From contig NZ_JAABRQ010000001.1 in assembly GCF_011390835.1 (NCBI RefSeq), positions 1 to 64,000 on the forward strand: a DNA stretch of 64,000 bases, in the 5' to 3' direction. The stretch's first letter is position 1, and the number at the start of each line of letters is the position of its first letter. Shown one piece after another: positions 37,170 through 47,321 of the stretch. Source of the DNA: Hydrogenophaga sp. (GTDB lineage: Bacteria > Pseudomonadota > Gammaproteobacteria > Burkholderiales > Burkholderiaceae_C). The notes under the pieces were generated by a model, which did no database searches, was not told where the DNA came from, and saw only the letters and a list, made by a program, of their open reading frames with translations. Made by a program: the position numbers and the translations under genes.

Positions 37170-38600
37170 TTAGCCAGCGACCCGCACCAGGGTGGCCTCG
37201 GGCGCCTCGTCGGTCTGGGTCTGGGTGAAAGCCGGTAGCATCACCCGGAACACACTGCCTCGTCCCTCGACCGAGTTCAGCGCCAGCTGATAGCCCATCA
37301 GCATCGACAGCTTGGAGACGATGGTCAGGCCCAGGCCCAGACTGTCCTCGGTGCCGTGGTGCTGTGAGACCCGGAAGAACTCCTGGAAAATGGCCTGCTG
37401 GTGTTCTCGCGCAATGCCCACGCCCGTGTCCCAGACCTCAAACATCAGCATGTCTTCGCGGTATCGCAGGGCGAGCAGCACGCCACCCGCCTGGGTGTGG
37501 CGCAAAGCGTTGGACACGAGGTTGCCCAGCATGCGCCGCAGCACCACCGGATCGGCCCAGATCGTGGTGGGCCGGGTGTGGGTGCGCAGCTTCAGCGCCT
37601 TGGAGCGGGCCACCGGCTCAAACTGCATCGCCACATCGGCAAAAAGCTGCTGCACGTCCACATGCTGCAGTCGCACCTTGTAGTTGCCGGCGTCGATGCG
37701 GGTGAGGTCGAACAGCGAATCGAAGAGCTCGTTGATGGCGCGAGTGGACTGCAAGATGCGCGGGGCAATGTCCCTCGCCATCTCTGGCTCGCTGGAAAGC
37801 CAGTCGGCGTACAGACTGAGCGCGTGCACCGGCTGGCGCAGGTCGTGGGCGGCTGATGCCAGAAACCGGTTCTTGGTGGCCACGGCGCGAAGGGCCGCCC
37901 GGGTCTGCTGGGTCAAAGAGTCGATCAGCTCCTGATTGGAGAACTGCAGCTCGAAGCTGGCCCGGTGAACCTGGTGCAGGCGTTCGCCGGCGGTGCGCAG
38001 CAGCCACCAGAAAATCAGCATCAGCAAAACGATCACTGCCACGAGCTGGCGATTGGTTTCCTGCACCACACCCAGCAGATCGGGCAGCACCAGGCCAGCC
38101 AGCGCAGCGCCAATCAGTGTGTTGGTGTATTGCCGCAGCAGCGGCAGATAGGGCGCAAAAGACGTCAGCGAGATCATGCCGTGGCCGAGGATGACCAAAC
38201 CAACGATGAACTGCGTCTGCACGCTGGCCTGCTGGAAGGTGATGGCGACCGACAGGCCCCACAACAGACCCACCGCGCCCCAGGTCCATCCATAGCGATC
38301 GACGAACGTCATTCGCATCGGGCCTTCCACGCTGTCGTAGCGCAGCCGGTACTGCCCGATCATGCGAAAGCGATAGATCAGCACCGCGCCCAGCGTGCCC
38401 GCCCACACCGCCAGCACGGAGGGGTGCACTTCGCCCAGCATCAGGTACACCATGATGGGCAAGGCACCGCTGGCCGCCAGCAGCGCCGGCATGGCGCCGT
38501 CCATGACCACGCCGATCAGTTGAGAGTTGACCCACTCCTCGCGCACCTCGGGTGAGGCCGGCAGGTGCTGATGGGTGGCCGGCTGGGTATCAACAAGCAT
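37170..38600 (-). CDS. Six-TM sensor histidine kinase
   Basis: 476 residues from ATG 38600. About six transmembrane helices (residues ~30-215) form the sensor with no large external domain. The kinase core follows: H-box FLASAAHDLRQPVHALSLYA, N-box LGNLVSNALRHTQAGG, G1 WDTGVGI and G2 GLGLTIV. The HDLRQP box marks the group that often pairs with LuxR-type regulators, and such a regulator is encoded convergently 19 bases away. The upstream frame reaches into the tRNA-Ser gene, so I reject longer starts. Confidence 0.9.
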   Translation of the reverse strand: MLVDTQPATHQHLPASPEVREEWVNSQLIGVVMDGAMPALLAASGALPIMVYLMLGEVHPSVLAVWAGTLGAVLIYRFRMIGQYRLRYDSVEGPMRMTFVDRYGWTWGAVGLLWGLSVAITFQQASVQTQFIVGLVILGHGMISLTSFAPYLPLLRQYTNTLIGAALAGLVLPDLLGVVQETNRQLVAVIVLLMLIFWWLLRTAGERLHQVHRASFELQFSNQELIDSLTQQTRAALRAVATKNRFLASAAHDLRQPVHALSLYADWLSSEPEMARDIAPRILQSTRAINELFDSLFDLTRIDAGNYKVRLQHVDVQQLFADVAMQFEPVARSKALKLRTHTRPTTIWADPVVLRRMLGNLVSNALRHTQAGGVLLALRYREDMLMFEVWDTGVGIAREHQQAIFQEFFRVSQHHGTEDSLGLGLTIVSKLSMLMGYQLALNSVEGRGSVFRVMLPAFTQTQTDEAPEATLVRVAG

Positions 38601-38683
38601 GGACGGTGGGGTGGCGCACGGTGATCCATTGTCGCACCGCACCGCTGCGGGACGGTCGCCGGAAAAGCAGGGCTCCGCACTGC

Positions 38684-38689
38684 TAGAAT
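38684..38689 (+). promoter_or_regulatory. -10 element of tRNA-Ser
   Basis: TGCTAGAAT contains an extended -10-like TAGAAT 15 bases upstream of the mature tRNA 5' end. No convincing -35 element is visible. Confidence 0.4.
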
Positions 38690-38704
38690 CTCTAGCTTCG
38701 ACGC

Positions 38705-38796
38705 GGAGAGGTGGCAGAGTGGTCGAATGCACCGGATTCGAAATCCGGCGTACAGTTTAGACTGTACCGAGGGTTCGAATCCCTCCTTCTCCGCCA
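38705..38796 (+). tRNA. tRNA-Ser(CGA)
   Basis: A 92-base class II tRNA with encoded CCA. The acceptor stem is GGAGAGG with CTTCTCC, discriminator G and CCA at 38794-38796. The anticodon loop TTCGAAA between CCGGA and TCCGG gives anticodon CGA, reading UCG. The long variable arm (GTACAGTTTAGACTGTAC) is as expected for serine, and the T-arm is GGGTTCGAATCCC. It directly precedes serS, encoded convergently. Confidence 0.97.
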
Positions 38797-38810
38797 AAAG
38801 CGACCCATGA

Positions 38811-38835
38811 AAAGCCCGGCATCCCCGGGCTTTTT
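38811..38835. terminator. Terminator between tRNA-Ser and serS
   Basis: AAAGCCCGG, loop CATCC, CCGGGCTTT and further T residues: a 9-bp stem with A/T runs on both sides. It serves the tRNA on the plus strand and probably serS on the minus strand. Confidence 0.88.
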
Positions 38836-38855
38836 GCTTTCCGAGCCCGACGCTT

Positions 38856-40193
<1,338 letters not shown>

Positions 40194-40216
40194 TCATCCG
40201 GGGGCGCCTGTTCCGT

Positions 40217-41188
40217 TCAGCGCAGGTGATCGAGCGGCTCAGAGTCTTCGCCAGCGATCTTCAGTCCCTTGGGCAAGGGGAACTTGATGGTCTCGGTGAG
40301 GCCGTCCATGGTGCGCACGGAGATGGCGCCCAAGGCCTTGATGCGGTCGACCACCTGGCGCACCAGGATTTCTGGCGCCGAAGCACCCGCTGTCAGGCCC
40401 ACGCGCGCCTTGCCTTCGAACCACTGTGCCTTCAGCTCATCTGCGCTGTCCACCAGATAGCTTTCTGTCCCCAGCTTCCAGGCCACTTCCCGCAGACGGT
40501 TGCTGTTGGAACTGGTCGGGCTGCCCACGACGATGACCACATCCACCTGCGGGCTGAGCAGCTTGACCGCATCCTGCCGGTTCTGGGTGGCGTAGCAGAT
40601 GTCCTGCTGTTTGGGTTCGCGCACCAGCGGGAAACGCGCTTTCACGGCCGTGAGAATTTCCGCGGCGTCGTCCACCGACAGCGTGGTCTGCGTCACCACT
40701 GCGAGCCTGGACTCCTGGGCGGGCGCGACCGTGGCCACGTCGGCCACGTCTTCCACCAGATGGATGCCACTGTCGAGCTGGCCCATGGTGCCCTCCACCT
40801 CTGGGTGACCCTTGTGGCCAATCATGATGAATTCGTAGCCTTCGCGGTGCAGCTTGGCCACCTCGACATGCACTTTGGTCACGAGCGGGCAGGTGGCGTC
40901 AAAGATGGTGAAGCCGCGCCTGCGTGCTTCGTCCTGCACCGCCTTGCTCACGCCGTGGGCGGAAAACACCAGCGTGGCGCCCGGAGGCACGTCGCTCAGG
41001 TCTTCGATGAAGATCGCACCCTTGTCCTTCAGGTCGTTGACCACGTAGGTGTTGTGCACGATTTCATGCCGCACATAAATCGGCCGGCCAAACTTGGCCA
41101 GGGCGCGCTCGACGATTTCGATCGCACGGTCCACCCCGGCGCAAAAGCCCCGAGGCTCGGCCAACACGATTTCCTGAGCCTGACTCAT
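40217..41188 (-). CDS. ispH: 4-hydroxy-3-methylbut-2-enyl diphosphate reductase
   Basis: 323 residues of IspH/LytB, the [4Fe-4S] enzyme of the last MEP-pathway step, making IPP and DMAPP. Cluster Cys residues are in [25 protein letters not shown] and [13 protein letters not shown]-adjacent [10 protein letters not shown]. It starts at ATG 41188, overlapping the fkpB stop (TGATG); a GTG one codon earlier is possible. fkpB-ispH is a conserved gene pair. Confidence 0.95.
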   Translation of the reverse strand: MSQAQEIVLAEPRGFCAGVDRAIEIVERALAKFGRPIYVRHEIVHNTYVVNDLKDKGAIFIEDLSDVPPGATLVFSAHGVSKAVQDEARRRGFTIFDATCPLVTKVHVEVAKLHREGYEFIMIGHKGHPEVEGTMGQLDSGIHLVEDVADVATVAPAQESRLAVVTQTTLSVDDAAEILTAVKARFPLVREPKQQDICYATQNRQDAVKLLSPQVDVVIVVGSPTSSNSNRLREVAWKLGTESYLVDSADELKAQWFEGKARVGLTAGASAPEILVRQVVDRIKALGAISVRTMDGLTETIKFPLPKGLKIAGEDSEPLDHLR

Positions 41189-41634
41189 CACAACACCCCG
41201 ATCAACTGAACTTCAAAGTGCACCGGTTGACCGGCCAGTGGGTGGTTGAAGTCAAACAACACCGCACCGTCTTCGCGAACCTGCACCGCCGCACCCGCAT
41301 AACTGCCCAGACCATCGGGCGTGGGGAACTGCACCACGTCACCCACAGAAAATTTTTCGTGAGGGTCACCCAGCTCGCTCAGCAGCTTGCGCGCCACCCA
41401 TTGGATCATCTCTGGCTGGCGCTCGCCAAACGCCTCGCCCGCGGCCAGCTCGATCACCGAGCGCGTGCCTTCCTCAAGGCCCAGCAAACGCTGCTCGATG
41501 GCGGGAGAGAGCTCCCCGGTGCCCAGACTGAGCGTGGCGGGCTGGCCGCCGAAGGTATCGATGATGACCTGACCCTGGGGGCCCGACATGCGGTAGTGCA
41601 GCGTGAGGAAAGAGCCTTCTTGGACCTGGGACAT
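41188..41634 (-). CDS. fkpB: FKBP-type peptidyl-prolyl isomerase (SlpA-like)
   Basis: 148 residues from ATG 41634 ([15 protein letters not shown]); an upstream ATG at 41673 would add a short non-family extension. The FKBP fold has an inserted-in-flap chaperone domain typical of SlyD/Slp[21 protein letters not shown], then [15 protein letters not shown], then [19 protein letters not shown]. It folds proline-containing nascent chains in the cytoplasm. Pairing with ispH supports SlpA/FkpB over SlyD, as does the lack of a His-rich tail. Confidence 0.9.
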   Translation of the reverse strand: MSQVQEGSFLTLHYRMSGPQGQVIIDTFGGQPATLSLGTGELSPAIEQRLLGLEEGTRSVIELAAGEAFGERQPEMIQWVARKLLSELGDPHEKFSVGDVVQFPTPDGLGSYAGAAVQVREDGAVLFDFNHPLAGQPVHFEVQLIGVL

Positions 41635-41754
41635 GGACAGATTGGGGAGGTTGGAGGGGTGAATGAAAGCCAATGTGCCTGATCATCTCGCGAGGCGCTC
41701 AGGCGCGCCAAACCGCCTATTGTAAAAAGCGGCACCTCACCGGGAGCACACGCC

Positions 41755-42446
41755 ATGGATGGCCTTGTCACGACCGGGCTGAAACGCCTGCCGCAAGACG
41801 CACGCCCGCGCGAAAAACTGCTGGCACGAGGCCCCGCGGCGCTCAGCGACGCCGAGTTGCTGGCCTTGCTGCTGCGGACCGGACTGCCGGGCAAACACGT
41901 GTCCAGCTCGCGCAGGAGCTGCTGGATCGTTTTGGTGGCTTGGCAGGCCTGCTGCACGCCAGCACCGACGCGCTCAAGGCCATCAAGGGCCTGGAGCCAG
42001 CCAAGCGTGCCGAGGTGGCAGCAGTGCTGGAGCTCGCGAGGCGAGCGCTCGCGCAGGAACTGCGACAGCAGGCACTGCTCGACAGCCCGAAAGCAGTGCG
42101 CGACTACCTGCAGCTGCAGCTGGGCGCCCGCCAGCACGAGGTGTTTGCGGTGATGTCTCTGGATGGCCAGAACACGCTGCTCGCGCTCGAGGAGCTGTTT
42201 CGCGGCACGCTGACGCAGACCAGCGTGTACCCGTGCGAGGTGGTGCTGCGCGCCCTGCACCACCATGCTGCCGCCGTGGTGCTGGCCCACAACCACCCCA
42301 GCGGCACCGCCCAGCCTTCACGCGCCGACGAGGCATTGACCCAGTCGCTCAAGGCCGCATTGGCGCTGGTGGATGTGCGTGTGCTGGACCACTTCATCGT
42401 GACTCGGAATCAGGCGACCTCCATGGCCGAACTGGGCATGATCTAG
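41755..42446 (+). pseudogene. radC: radC-like JAB-domain gene interrupted by a frameshift
   Basis: The RadC family runs through two frames. The first (from ATG 41755) covers [16 protein letters not shown] to [11 protein letters not shown] and then degenerates; the second takes up [18 protein letters not shown] and runs to the end, including [15 protein letters not shown], the JAB zinc motif AHNHPSG...RAD and the stop at 42446. The switch lies at 41899-41903. Adding a single G in CACGTG/TCCAG restores [11 protein letters not shown], the family sequence. All conserved residues on either side are intact, so it is either a very recent mutation or a base-call error. RadC function is itself poorly defined. 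Confidence 0.88.
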
Positions 42447-42643
42447 ATTGAGACTCCCCCTGAGCAGCTTCCCACCTGAGGGTGCCCCCAACTGCGACCC
42501 GGCGGAGTCGGTTCCACAGTGCGCGCGGGGCTTGAGGCACGCGTGCCGGGCAATGTTCAATTTCTGACGAACAAGTCAAGAGCGACTTTCTCGGGCAAGG
42601 CCATGGATACGCAGTGATCGCGCCTGCGACACAATGAACCACC

Positions 42644-43279
42644 ATGAAACTGCGTTCGCTGTCAGAACTCAAGCCGCTGCAGCAGGCCATCGCCCGGCGG
42701 GCGGCGGCCGAGCTGGCGGCGCTGGAGGCTGAACGGTTGCAGCGAGAGCGGCAGGACCGAGAACAGCGACTGTTCGAGCTGGCAGTAGGCCCAGTGCTGC
42801 CGCTGCGCGCGACGCATCGCGTTCAGCACAGGCGGTTGCCCGCGTTGCCTGAGCCCCGTCAGCGCCAGCGCGACGAGGCCAATGTCATGCGCGAAGCGCT
42901 GTCGGACGAGTTCGATGTCGAGACCTTGCTCCACACCGACGATCTGCTGAGCTACCGCGTGCCCAGGCTGGGGCCGGACGTGGTGCGCAAGCTGCGCGAA
43001 GGCCGCTGGAGCATCCAGCGCCAGATCGACCTGCATGGCCTTCGCACCGACGAAGCCCGCGAGGCCCTCGGCCGCTTCATCCGCGAAGCGCACCAGAGCG
43101 GGTTGCGCTGCGTGCGCGTGGTGCACGGCAAAGGCCTGGGTTCACCGGGGCGCGTTCCCGTGCTCAAAAGCCGTGTGCACCGCTGGCTGGTGCAAAAACA
43201 CGAGGTGATGGCGTTTGTGCAGGCACGGCCTGCCGATGGCGGCGCGGGTGCGCTGGTGGTGTTGCTGCGCCCGAGCTAG
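42644..43279 (+). CDS. Smr-domain protein
   Basis: 211 residues. A charged helical N-terminus (LSELKPLQQAIARRAAAELAALEAERLQRE) and linker precede a C-terminal Smr domain (about 125-210) with the motifs IDLHGLRTDEAREAL and RVVHGKGLGSPG. Such small Smr proteins (YdaL/SmrA-like) are endonucleases acting on RNA or branched DNA. It ends 2 bases before the convergent trHb stop. The 197 bases upstream, after radC, show no gene. Confidence 0.88.
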   Translation: MKLRSLSELKPLQQAIARRAAAELAALEAERLQRERQDREQRLFELAVGPVLPLRATHRVQHRRLPALPEPRQRQRDEANVMREALSDEFDVETLLHTDDLLSYRVPRLGPDVVRKLREGRWSIQRQIDLHGLRTDEAREALGRFIREAHQSGLRCVRVVHGKGLGSPGRVPVLKSRVHRWLVQKHEVMAFVQARPADGGAGALVVLLRPS

Positions 43280-43281
43280 GG

Positions 43282-43695
43282 TCAGTGCGCACCTGGCTGG
43301 TTGCGCATCCAGTCGGCGGTCTGGAAAAAGCTCTGGTTCAGACGCTCGCGCAATGCCGGGGCCAGCCCGGTCTCTTGCATCGCTTGGTCCATGCAAGCCA
43401 GCCACTGATCCCGTTCTTGAACCCCAATCGCAAACGGCATGTGGCGTGCGCGCAGGCGCGGGTGGCCAAAGCGCTCGGTGTAGTGCTGGGGTCCACCCAG
43501 CCAGCCACAGAGGAACCAGTGCAGCTTGTCTCGTGCCTCGACAAGCGTGTTGCCGTGCGCGGCGCGCAGCTCGGCGTAGCCAGGCTCAATGTCCATCAGG
43601 TCGTAGAAGCGGTCCACCAGCGCGCGCACCGCCGCTTCACCACCGGCCCATTCAAACGGGGTCTGGGGAACGGGATGGGCGGTGTTCTCGGTCAT
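43282..43695 (-). CDS. Group II truncated hemoglobin
   Basis: 137 residues, the 2-on-2 globin of group II (YjbI/trHbO). Start at ATG 43695 (MTENTAHPVPQTPFEWAGGE). Heme-pocket features are Phe30-Tyr31 in LVDRFYDLMD (B helix), KLHWFLCGWLGGPQ (E helix), the proximal His85 in RLRARHMPFAIG and Trp98 (G8) in ERDQWLACM. It likely binds O2 or detoxifies NO. The frame runs open upstream through the intergenic repeats, which I exclude. Confidence 0.92.
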   Translation of the reverse strand: MTENTAHPVPQTPFEWAGGEAAVRALVDRFYDLMDIEPGYAELRAAHGNTLVEARDKLHWFLCGWLGGPQHYTERFGHPRLRARHMPFAIGVQERDQWLACMDQAMQETGLAPALRERLNQSFFQTADWMRNQPGAH

Positions 43696-43730
43696 GTCAG
43701 GTCGGCGGTGTCTTGGTTCAGGGATCCCAC

Positions 43731-43750
43731 GGAACCGGCTTCGCCGGGCC
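43731..43750. repeat. 20-base repeat, copy 1
   Basis: GGAACCGGCTTCGCCGGGCC is identical to 58750-58769. The core CCGGCTTCGCCGG is a hairpin with a TTCG loop. Both copies lie between genes, just upstream of a start codon region on the minus strand. Confidence 0.75.
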
Positions 43751-43807
43751 GCAGGGGTGGCAAGAGGGGGAGTTCCCCAAGGGCGCCGCCGATCTGGATT
43801 TGCCAGT

Positions 43808-43845
43808 CGGCCAGTGCCGCCCCCTTGAGGGGGTGGCGCCGAAGG
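43808..43845. repeat. Dispersed intergenic repeat, copy B
   Basis: CGGCCAGTGCCGCC followed by CCCTTGAGGGGG and GGCGCCGAAGG, near-identical to 9701-9735. The CCCCTTGAGGGGG part is a short stem that could act as a weak RNA hairpin. It is situated 15 bases from the FtsX-like gene stop. Confidence 0.6.
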
Positions 43846-43859
43846 CGACGCGGGGGTGG

Positions 43860-46391
43860 TCAGGATGTGGCTCTGCGCAGTGTCTCCACCACCGGAGTTC
43901 GCAATACGCTGCGAAGGCCCCACCATCCAGCGGCGAGCGCCAGCAAAGCGCCAGCGGCGCTGCCCGCCAGCGGCACCAGGGGCGAAGCGGTCCAGGCAAA
44001 TTCAAACGCATAGCGCGCCAGCGCCCAGCCCACGGCCACCGCCACTACCGAGGCCAGAAAGCCCGCCAGCAGCCCCACCCCAAGCAGCTCGATGCGCTGC
44101 ACCTGGCGCAGCAGCCCAGAACTCGCCCCCACCGCGCGCAGGATGGCGAATTCGCGTTCGCGCTCTCCGCGCGTGGCGGTGATCGCCGCCAGCAGCACCA
44201 CCAAGCCAGCCGCCAGCGTGAAGGCGAACAGGAATTCGATTGCGCTGATCACCTGGCCCAGCACCCGCTGCACCTGAGCGATGGTCTGGCTCATGTCGAC
44301 GTTGGTGATATTGGGAAACGCGCGCACCAGGCTGTTGTCGAACTGCACATTGCCTTCGGGCGCTCTGAACGCGCTGATGTAACTCACTGGCACGTTGGGC
44401 AGCTCGGCCACCGGAAAGACCACGAAGAAGTTGACCCGCATCGAGCCCCAGTCCACCTTGCGCAAGCTCGTGATACGGCCTTCGGTGACTTGTCCAGCGA
44501 TGTCGAATCCCAGGCGGTCACCGAGCTTCAGCCCCAGTTCTTCGGCCAGCCCTTCTTCCACGCTCAGCGCATCGGCTTCGTTCTCCGTCCAGCTGCCAGC
44601 GATCACCGGGTTGTGGGGCGGCAGCGTTGCAGTGTTGGACAGGTTGAATTCACGGTCGACCAGGCGTTGGGCGCGGTCGCTGGTGAAGTCGTCGGGCACC
44701 ACCGTTTTGCCATTGATGCTCACCAGCCGGCCCCTGATCATAGGGAACCAGTCGAAGCGGTCCACACCCGAGTCGCGCAGTTGCTGCTGGAACGCATCAC
44801 CCTGCTCGGGCTGCACGTTGATCACGAACCGGTTGGGCGCATCGGGTGGCGTGGCGTTGCGCCAGCTCGCAATGAGATCGGTGCGCAGCAGCACCAGCAG
44901 CACCAGCGCCATCAAGCCCACCGCCAGCGCGCTGATCTGGACCACCGCATAGGCCGGGCGAGCGCTGAGCTGGCGCGTGGCCATGATAAGCGCGCGCGGT
45001 GCGGTGGTTTCATTCACACTCGCGCGCAGCAGGCGCACCGCTGCGTAGCTGACCGCCGCAAACAGCAGCACCGCCGCCGCAAAGCCACCGACCGCGATCG
45101 CGCCCAGCAGCAAGTCTCGGCTGGCCGCCAGCAACAGCGCACCAAAACCGGCCACGCCCAGGCCCAGCACAGCCAAGGTGGCAGGCTTGAGCTGGCCCAC
45201 GTCGCGCCGTATCACACGCAACGGAGGTACCTGGGCCAGTTGCAACACCGGCGGCAGGCCAAAGGCGAGCATCAGGGTCAGGCCCATGCCCAGGCCCAGC
45301 GCCACTGGTGCCAGACTGGGCGCAGGCAGACTGGCCTCCACCAGGCCGGCGAGCAGGACCACAAAGGCGTGATGCACTGCATAGCCCAGCGCCACGCCGA
45401 GCGCACTGGCAAACAAGCCGACCAGCGCAAACTCCAGCGTGTAGGCACGTGCCATCGACGCTTGCGACAAACCGAGAACGCGGAGCATCGCGCAGTCGTC
45501 CAGATGCCGCTGGGCGAAGCCTCGCGCCGCAATCGCAACCGCCACCGCGCACAAAAGCGCCGCCAGTAAAGCCACCAGATTCAGAAACTTTTCCGCCCGC
45601 GCCAGGGTTTGCTGCATCTCGGGCCGACCGCCCTGCAGCGATTCCAGCCGCATGCCGCGTACGCCAGGCTGTTCGATCTGCGCCTCAGCCCAGCGGGTGA
45701 ACTCCGCCACCGGACCATCGTCCCCTGCCACGGCCAGCCGGTAGTTGAGCCGGCTCGCGGGCTGCACGAGGCCAGTGGCTGGCAGGTCGGCGGCGTTGAT
45801 CATCACCCGCGGCGCAAAGCTCATGAAGCCAGCACCCCGGTCGGGCTCGACCACGATGACGCGGCTGAGTGTGAACGCAGCGTCGCCCAGCAACACCGGC
45901 TGCCCCACCTTCAGATCCAGCGCCACCAGCAAGGCCGCGTCGACCCAGGCCGTGCCCGGCGCGGGAATCTCGCGAGTCGCAATATCGACACCCTCAGGCG
46001 CCTCTGCCACGCGCACGCTGCCGCGCAGCGGATAGCCCTCACCTACCGACTTCAAGGCCACCAGGCGAGCTGCGCCACCCAGGTCGTCCGGTGCCCGCCC
46101 CATGGTGGGGAACCCCAGTGTTTGCGCAGTTTGCAAGCCCAGCGACTTGGCTTGGGCTTCAAACGCGGGCGGCGGCAGGTTGTCGCTGCTGAGCACCGCA
46201 TCGCCGCCGATCAGCGCCCGCGCGTCGCGCGCCAGCCCGTTTTGTAGCCGGTCAGCAAAAAAGCCCACAGCCGTCAATGCCGCCACCGCCAGCGTCACCG
46301 CCAGCACCAGCAGCCTTAACTCACCCGCCCGCCAGTCGCGCCAGAGCGAGCGCCAGCCCAGTTGCCAAAAAGAAGGGGGTCGGTGTTCCAT
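43860..46391 (-). CDS. FtsX-like ABC transporter permease (YbbP type)
   Basis: 843 residues with about ten transmembrane helices: one near the N-terminus (LRLLVLAVTLAVAALTAVGFF), a block of helices at about 265-480 and a C-terminal FtsX block (ISAIEFLFAFTLAAGLVVLLAA; VGLLAGFLASVVAVAVGWALA). Two large periplasmic MacB-like domains separate them, including ALIGGDAVLSSDNLPPPAFE. It matches the YbbP/LolE-like permeases that work with a YbbA-type ATPase. No ATPase gene is adjacent, which is unusual. Substrate probably a lipid or lipoprotein. Confidence 0.88.
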   Translation of the reverse strand: MEHRPPSFWQLGWRSLWRDWRAGELRLLVLAVTLAVAALTAVGFFADRLQNGLARDARALIGGDAVLSSDNLPPPAFEAQAKSLGLQTAQTLGFPTMGRAPDDLGGAARLVALKSVGEGYPLRGSVRVAEAPEGVDIATREIPAPGTAWVDAALLVALDLKVGQPVLLGDAAFTLSRVIVVEPDRGAGFMSFAPRVMINAADLPATGLVQPASRLNYRLAVAGDDGPVAEFTRWAEAQIEQPGVRGMRLESLQGGRPEMQQTLARAEKFLNLVALLAALLCAVAVAIAARGFAQRHLDDCAMLRVLGLSQASMARAYTLEFALVGLFASALGVALGYAVHHAFVVLLAGLVEASLPAPSLAPVALGLGMGLTLMLAFGLPPVLQLAQVPPLRVIRRDVGQLKPATLAVLGLGVAGFGALLLAASRDLLLGAIAVGGFAAAVLLFAAVSYAAVRLLRASVNETTAPRALIMATRQLSARPAYAVVQISALAVGLMALVLLVLLRTDLIASWRNATPPDAPNRFVINVQPEQGDAFQQQLRDSGVDRFDWFPMIRGRLVSINGKTVVPDDFTSDRAQRLVDREFNLSNTATLPPHNPVIAGSWTENEADALSVEEGLAEELGLKLGDRLGFDIAGQVTEGRITSLRKVDWGSMRVNFFVVFPVAELPNVPVSYISAFRAPEGNVQFDNSLVRAFPNITNVDMSQTIAQVQRVLGQVISAIEFLFAFTLAAGLVVLLAAITATRGEREREFAILRAVGASSGLLRQVQRIELLGVGLLAGFLASVVAVAVGWALARYAFEFAWTASPLVPLAGSAAGALLALAAGWWGLRSVLRTPVVETLRRATS

Positions 46392-46578
46392 GGCGTGACC
46401 TTATCGCATCCGCCCCAGCCACGCCGGAAGCGGCCTTTTCAGCGCCAACTCAGGACAAGAGAGCCGCGACGACCCAAACGCCACGCAGGAAAGGGAATTC
46501 ACACTCGAACGCAGCAAATCCGGCTCCGGTGGTCGGTCAGTTGCCCCTTGAGAGTCGGAGCGAACGACGGGGGTGGAC

Positions 46579-47211
46579 CTACTTCGTCCCGAAAATCCGG
46601 TCCCCGGCATCGCCCAGGCCGGGCACGATGTAACCGTGTTCGTTCAGGCCCCGGTCGATGACAGGGGTGTAGATCGGCACATCCGGGTGGTGATCGTGGA
46701 AGGTGCGGATGCCCTCAGGGCAGGACACGAGGCAGACGAATCGGATCGAGCGGGGCCCGGTGGCCTTCAGCCGCGTCACTGCGGCCACCGCCGAATTGCC
46801 GGTGGCCAGCATGGGATCGAGCACGATCACGTCGCGCTCGCCCATGTCTTGTGGCATCTTGAAGTAGTACTCAACCGCCTTAAGCGTGGCTGGGTCGCGG
46901 TAGAGACCGATGTGACCCACTCGCGCGGCCGGTAATACCTGCAACATGCCATCCAGAAACCCGTTGCCGGCGCGCAGGATGGAAGCCAGCACCACCTTCT
47001 TGCCATCGATGATGCGCGAGGTCATGGTCTCCAGCGGAGTCTCGATCTGAATCTCCTGCATCGGCATGTCGCGTGTGAGCTCGTAAGCCAGCAGGATGCT
47101 GATCTCGTGCGCCAGCTCGCGAAAACTCTTGGTGCTGGTGTCCTTGCGGCGCATCAGCGTGAGCTTGTGCTGGACCAGGGGGTGGTTGATGACGTGAACG
47201 TCTCGGCTCAT
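46579..47211 (-). CDS. upp: Uracil phosphoribosyltransferase
   Basis: 210 residues. It makes UMP from uracil and PRPP. The PRPP motif is [18 protein letters not shown], with [13 protein letters not shown] at the N-terminus and [25 protein letters not shown] at the uracil-binding C-terminus. Length matches the family (208-210). It stands alone between the FtsX-like gene and fdhD; the 187 bases after it show no clear terminator. Confidence 0.96.
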   Translation of the reverse strand: MSRDVHVINHPLVQHKLTLMRRKDTSTKSFRELAHEISILLAYELTRDMPMQEIQIETPLETMTSRIIDGKKVVLASILRAGNGFLDGMLQVLPAARVGHIGLYRDPATLKAVEYYFKMPQDMGERDVIVLDPMLATGNSAVAAVTRLKATGPRSIRFVCLVSCPEGIRTFHDHHPDVPIYTPVIDRGLNEHGYIVPGLGDAGDRIFGTK

Positions 47212-47321
47212 GAGGGGAGTCTCTGGTGAGGCTGCGCCGACTCGCGGCGATCACCCGCGGCGGTGAGCGGGCACCGGCTGTGGGCATGAACCACCCAAGT
47301 GTAGGACCGGCAGGTCCGGTT

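Noticed and set aside
43696-43926. Longer truncated hemoglobin starting at 43926
   Set aside because: The upstream frame is read through intergenic repeats and into the FtsX-like gene end; the globin family begins near ATG 43695.
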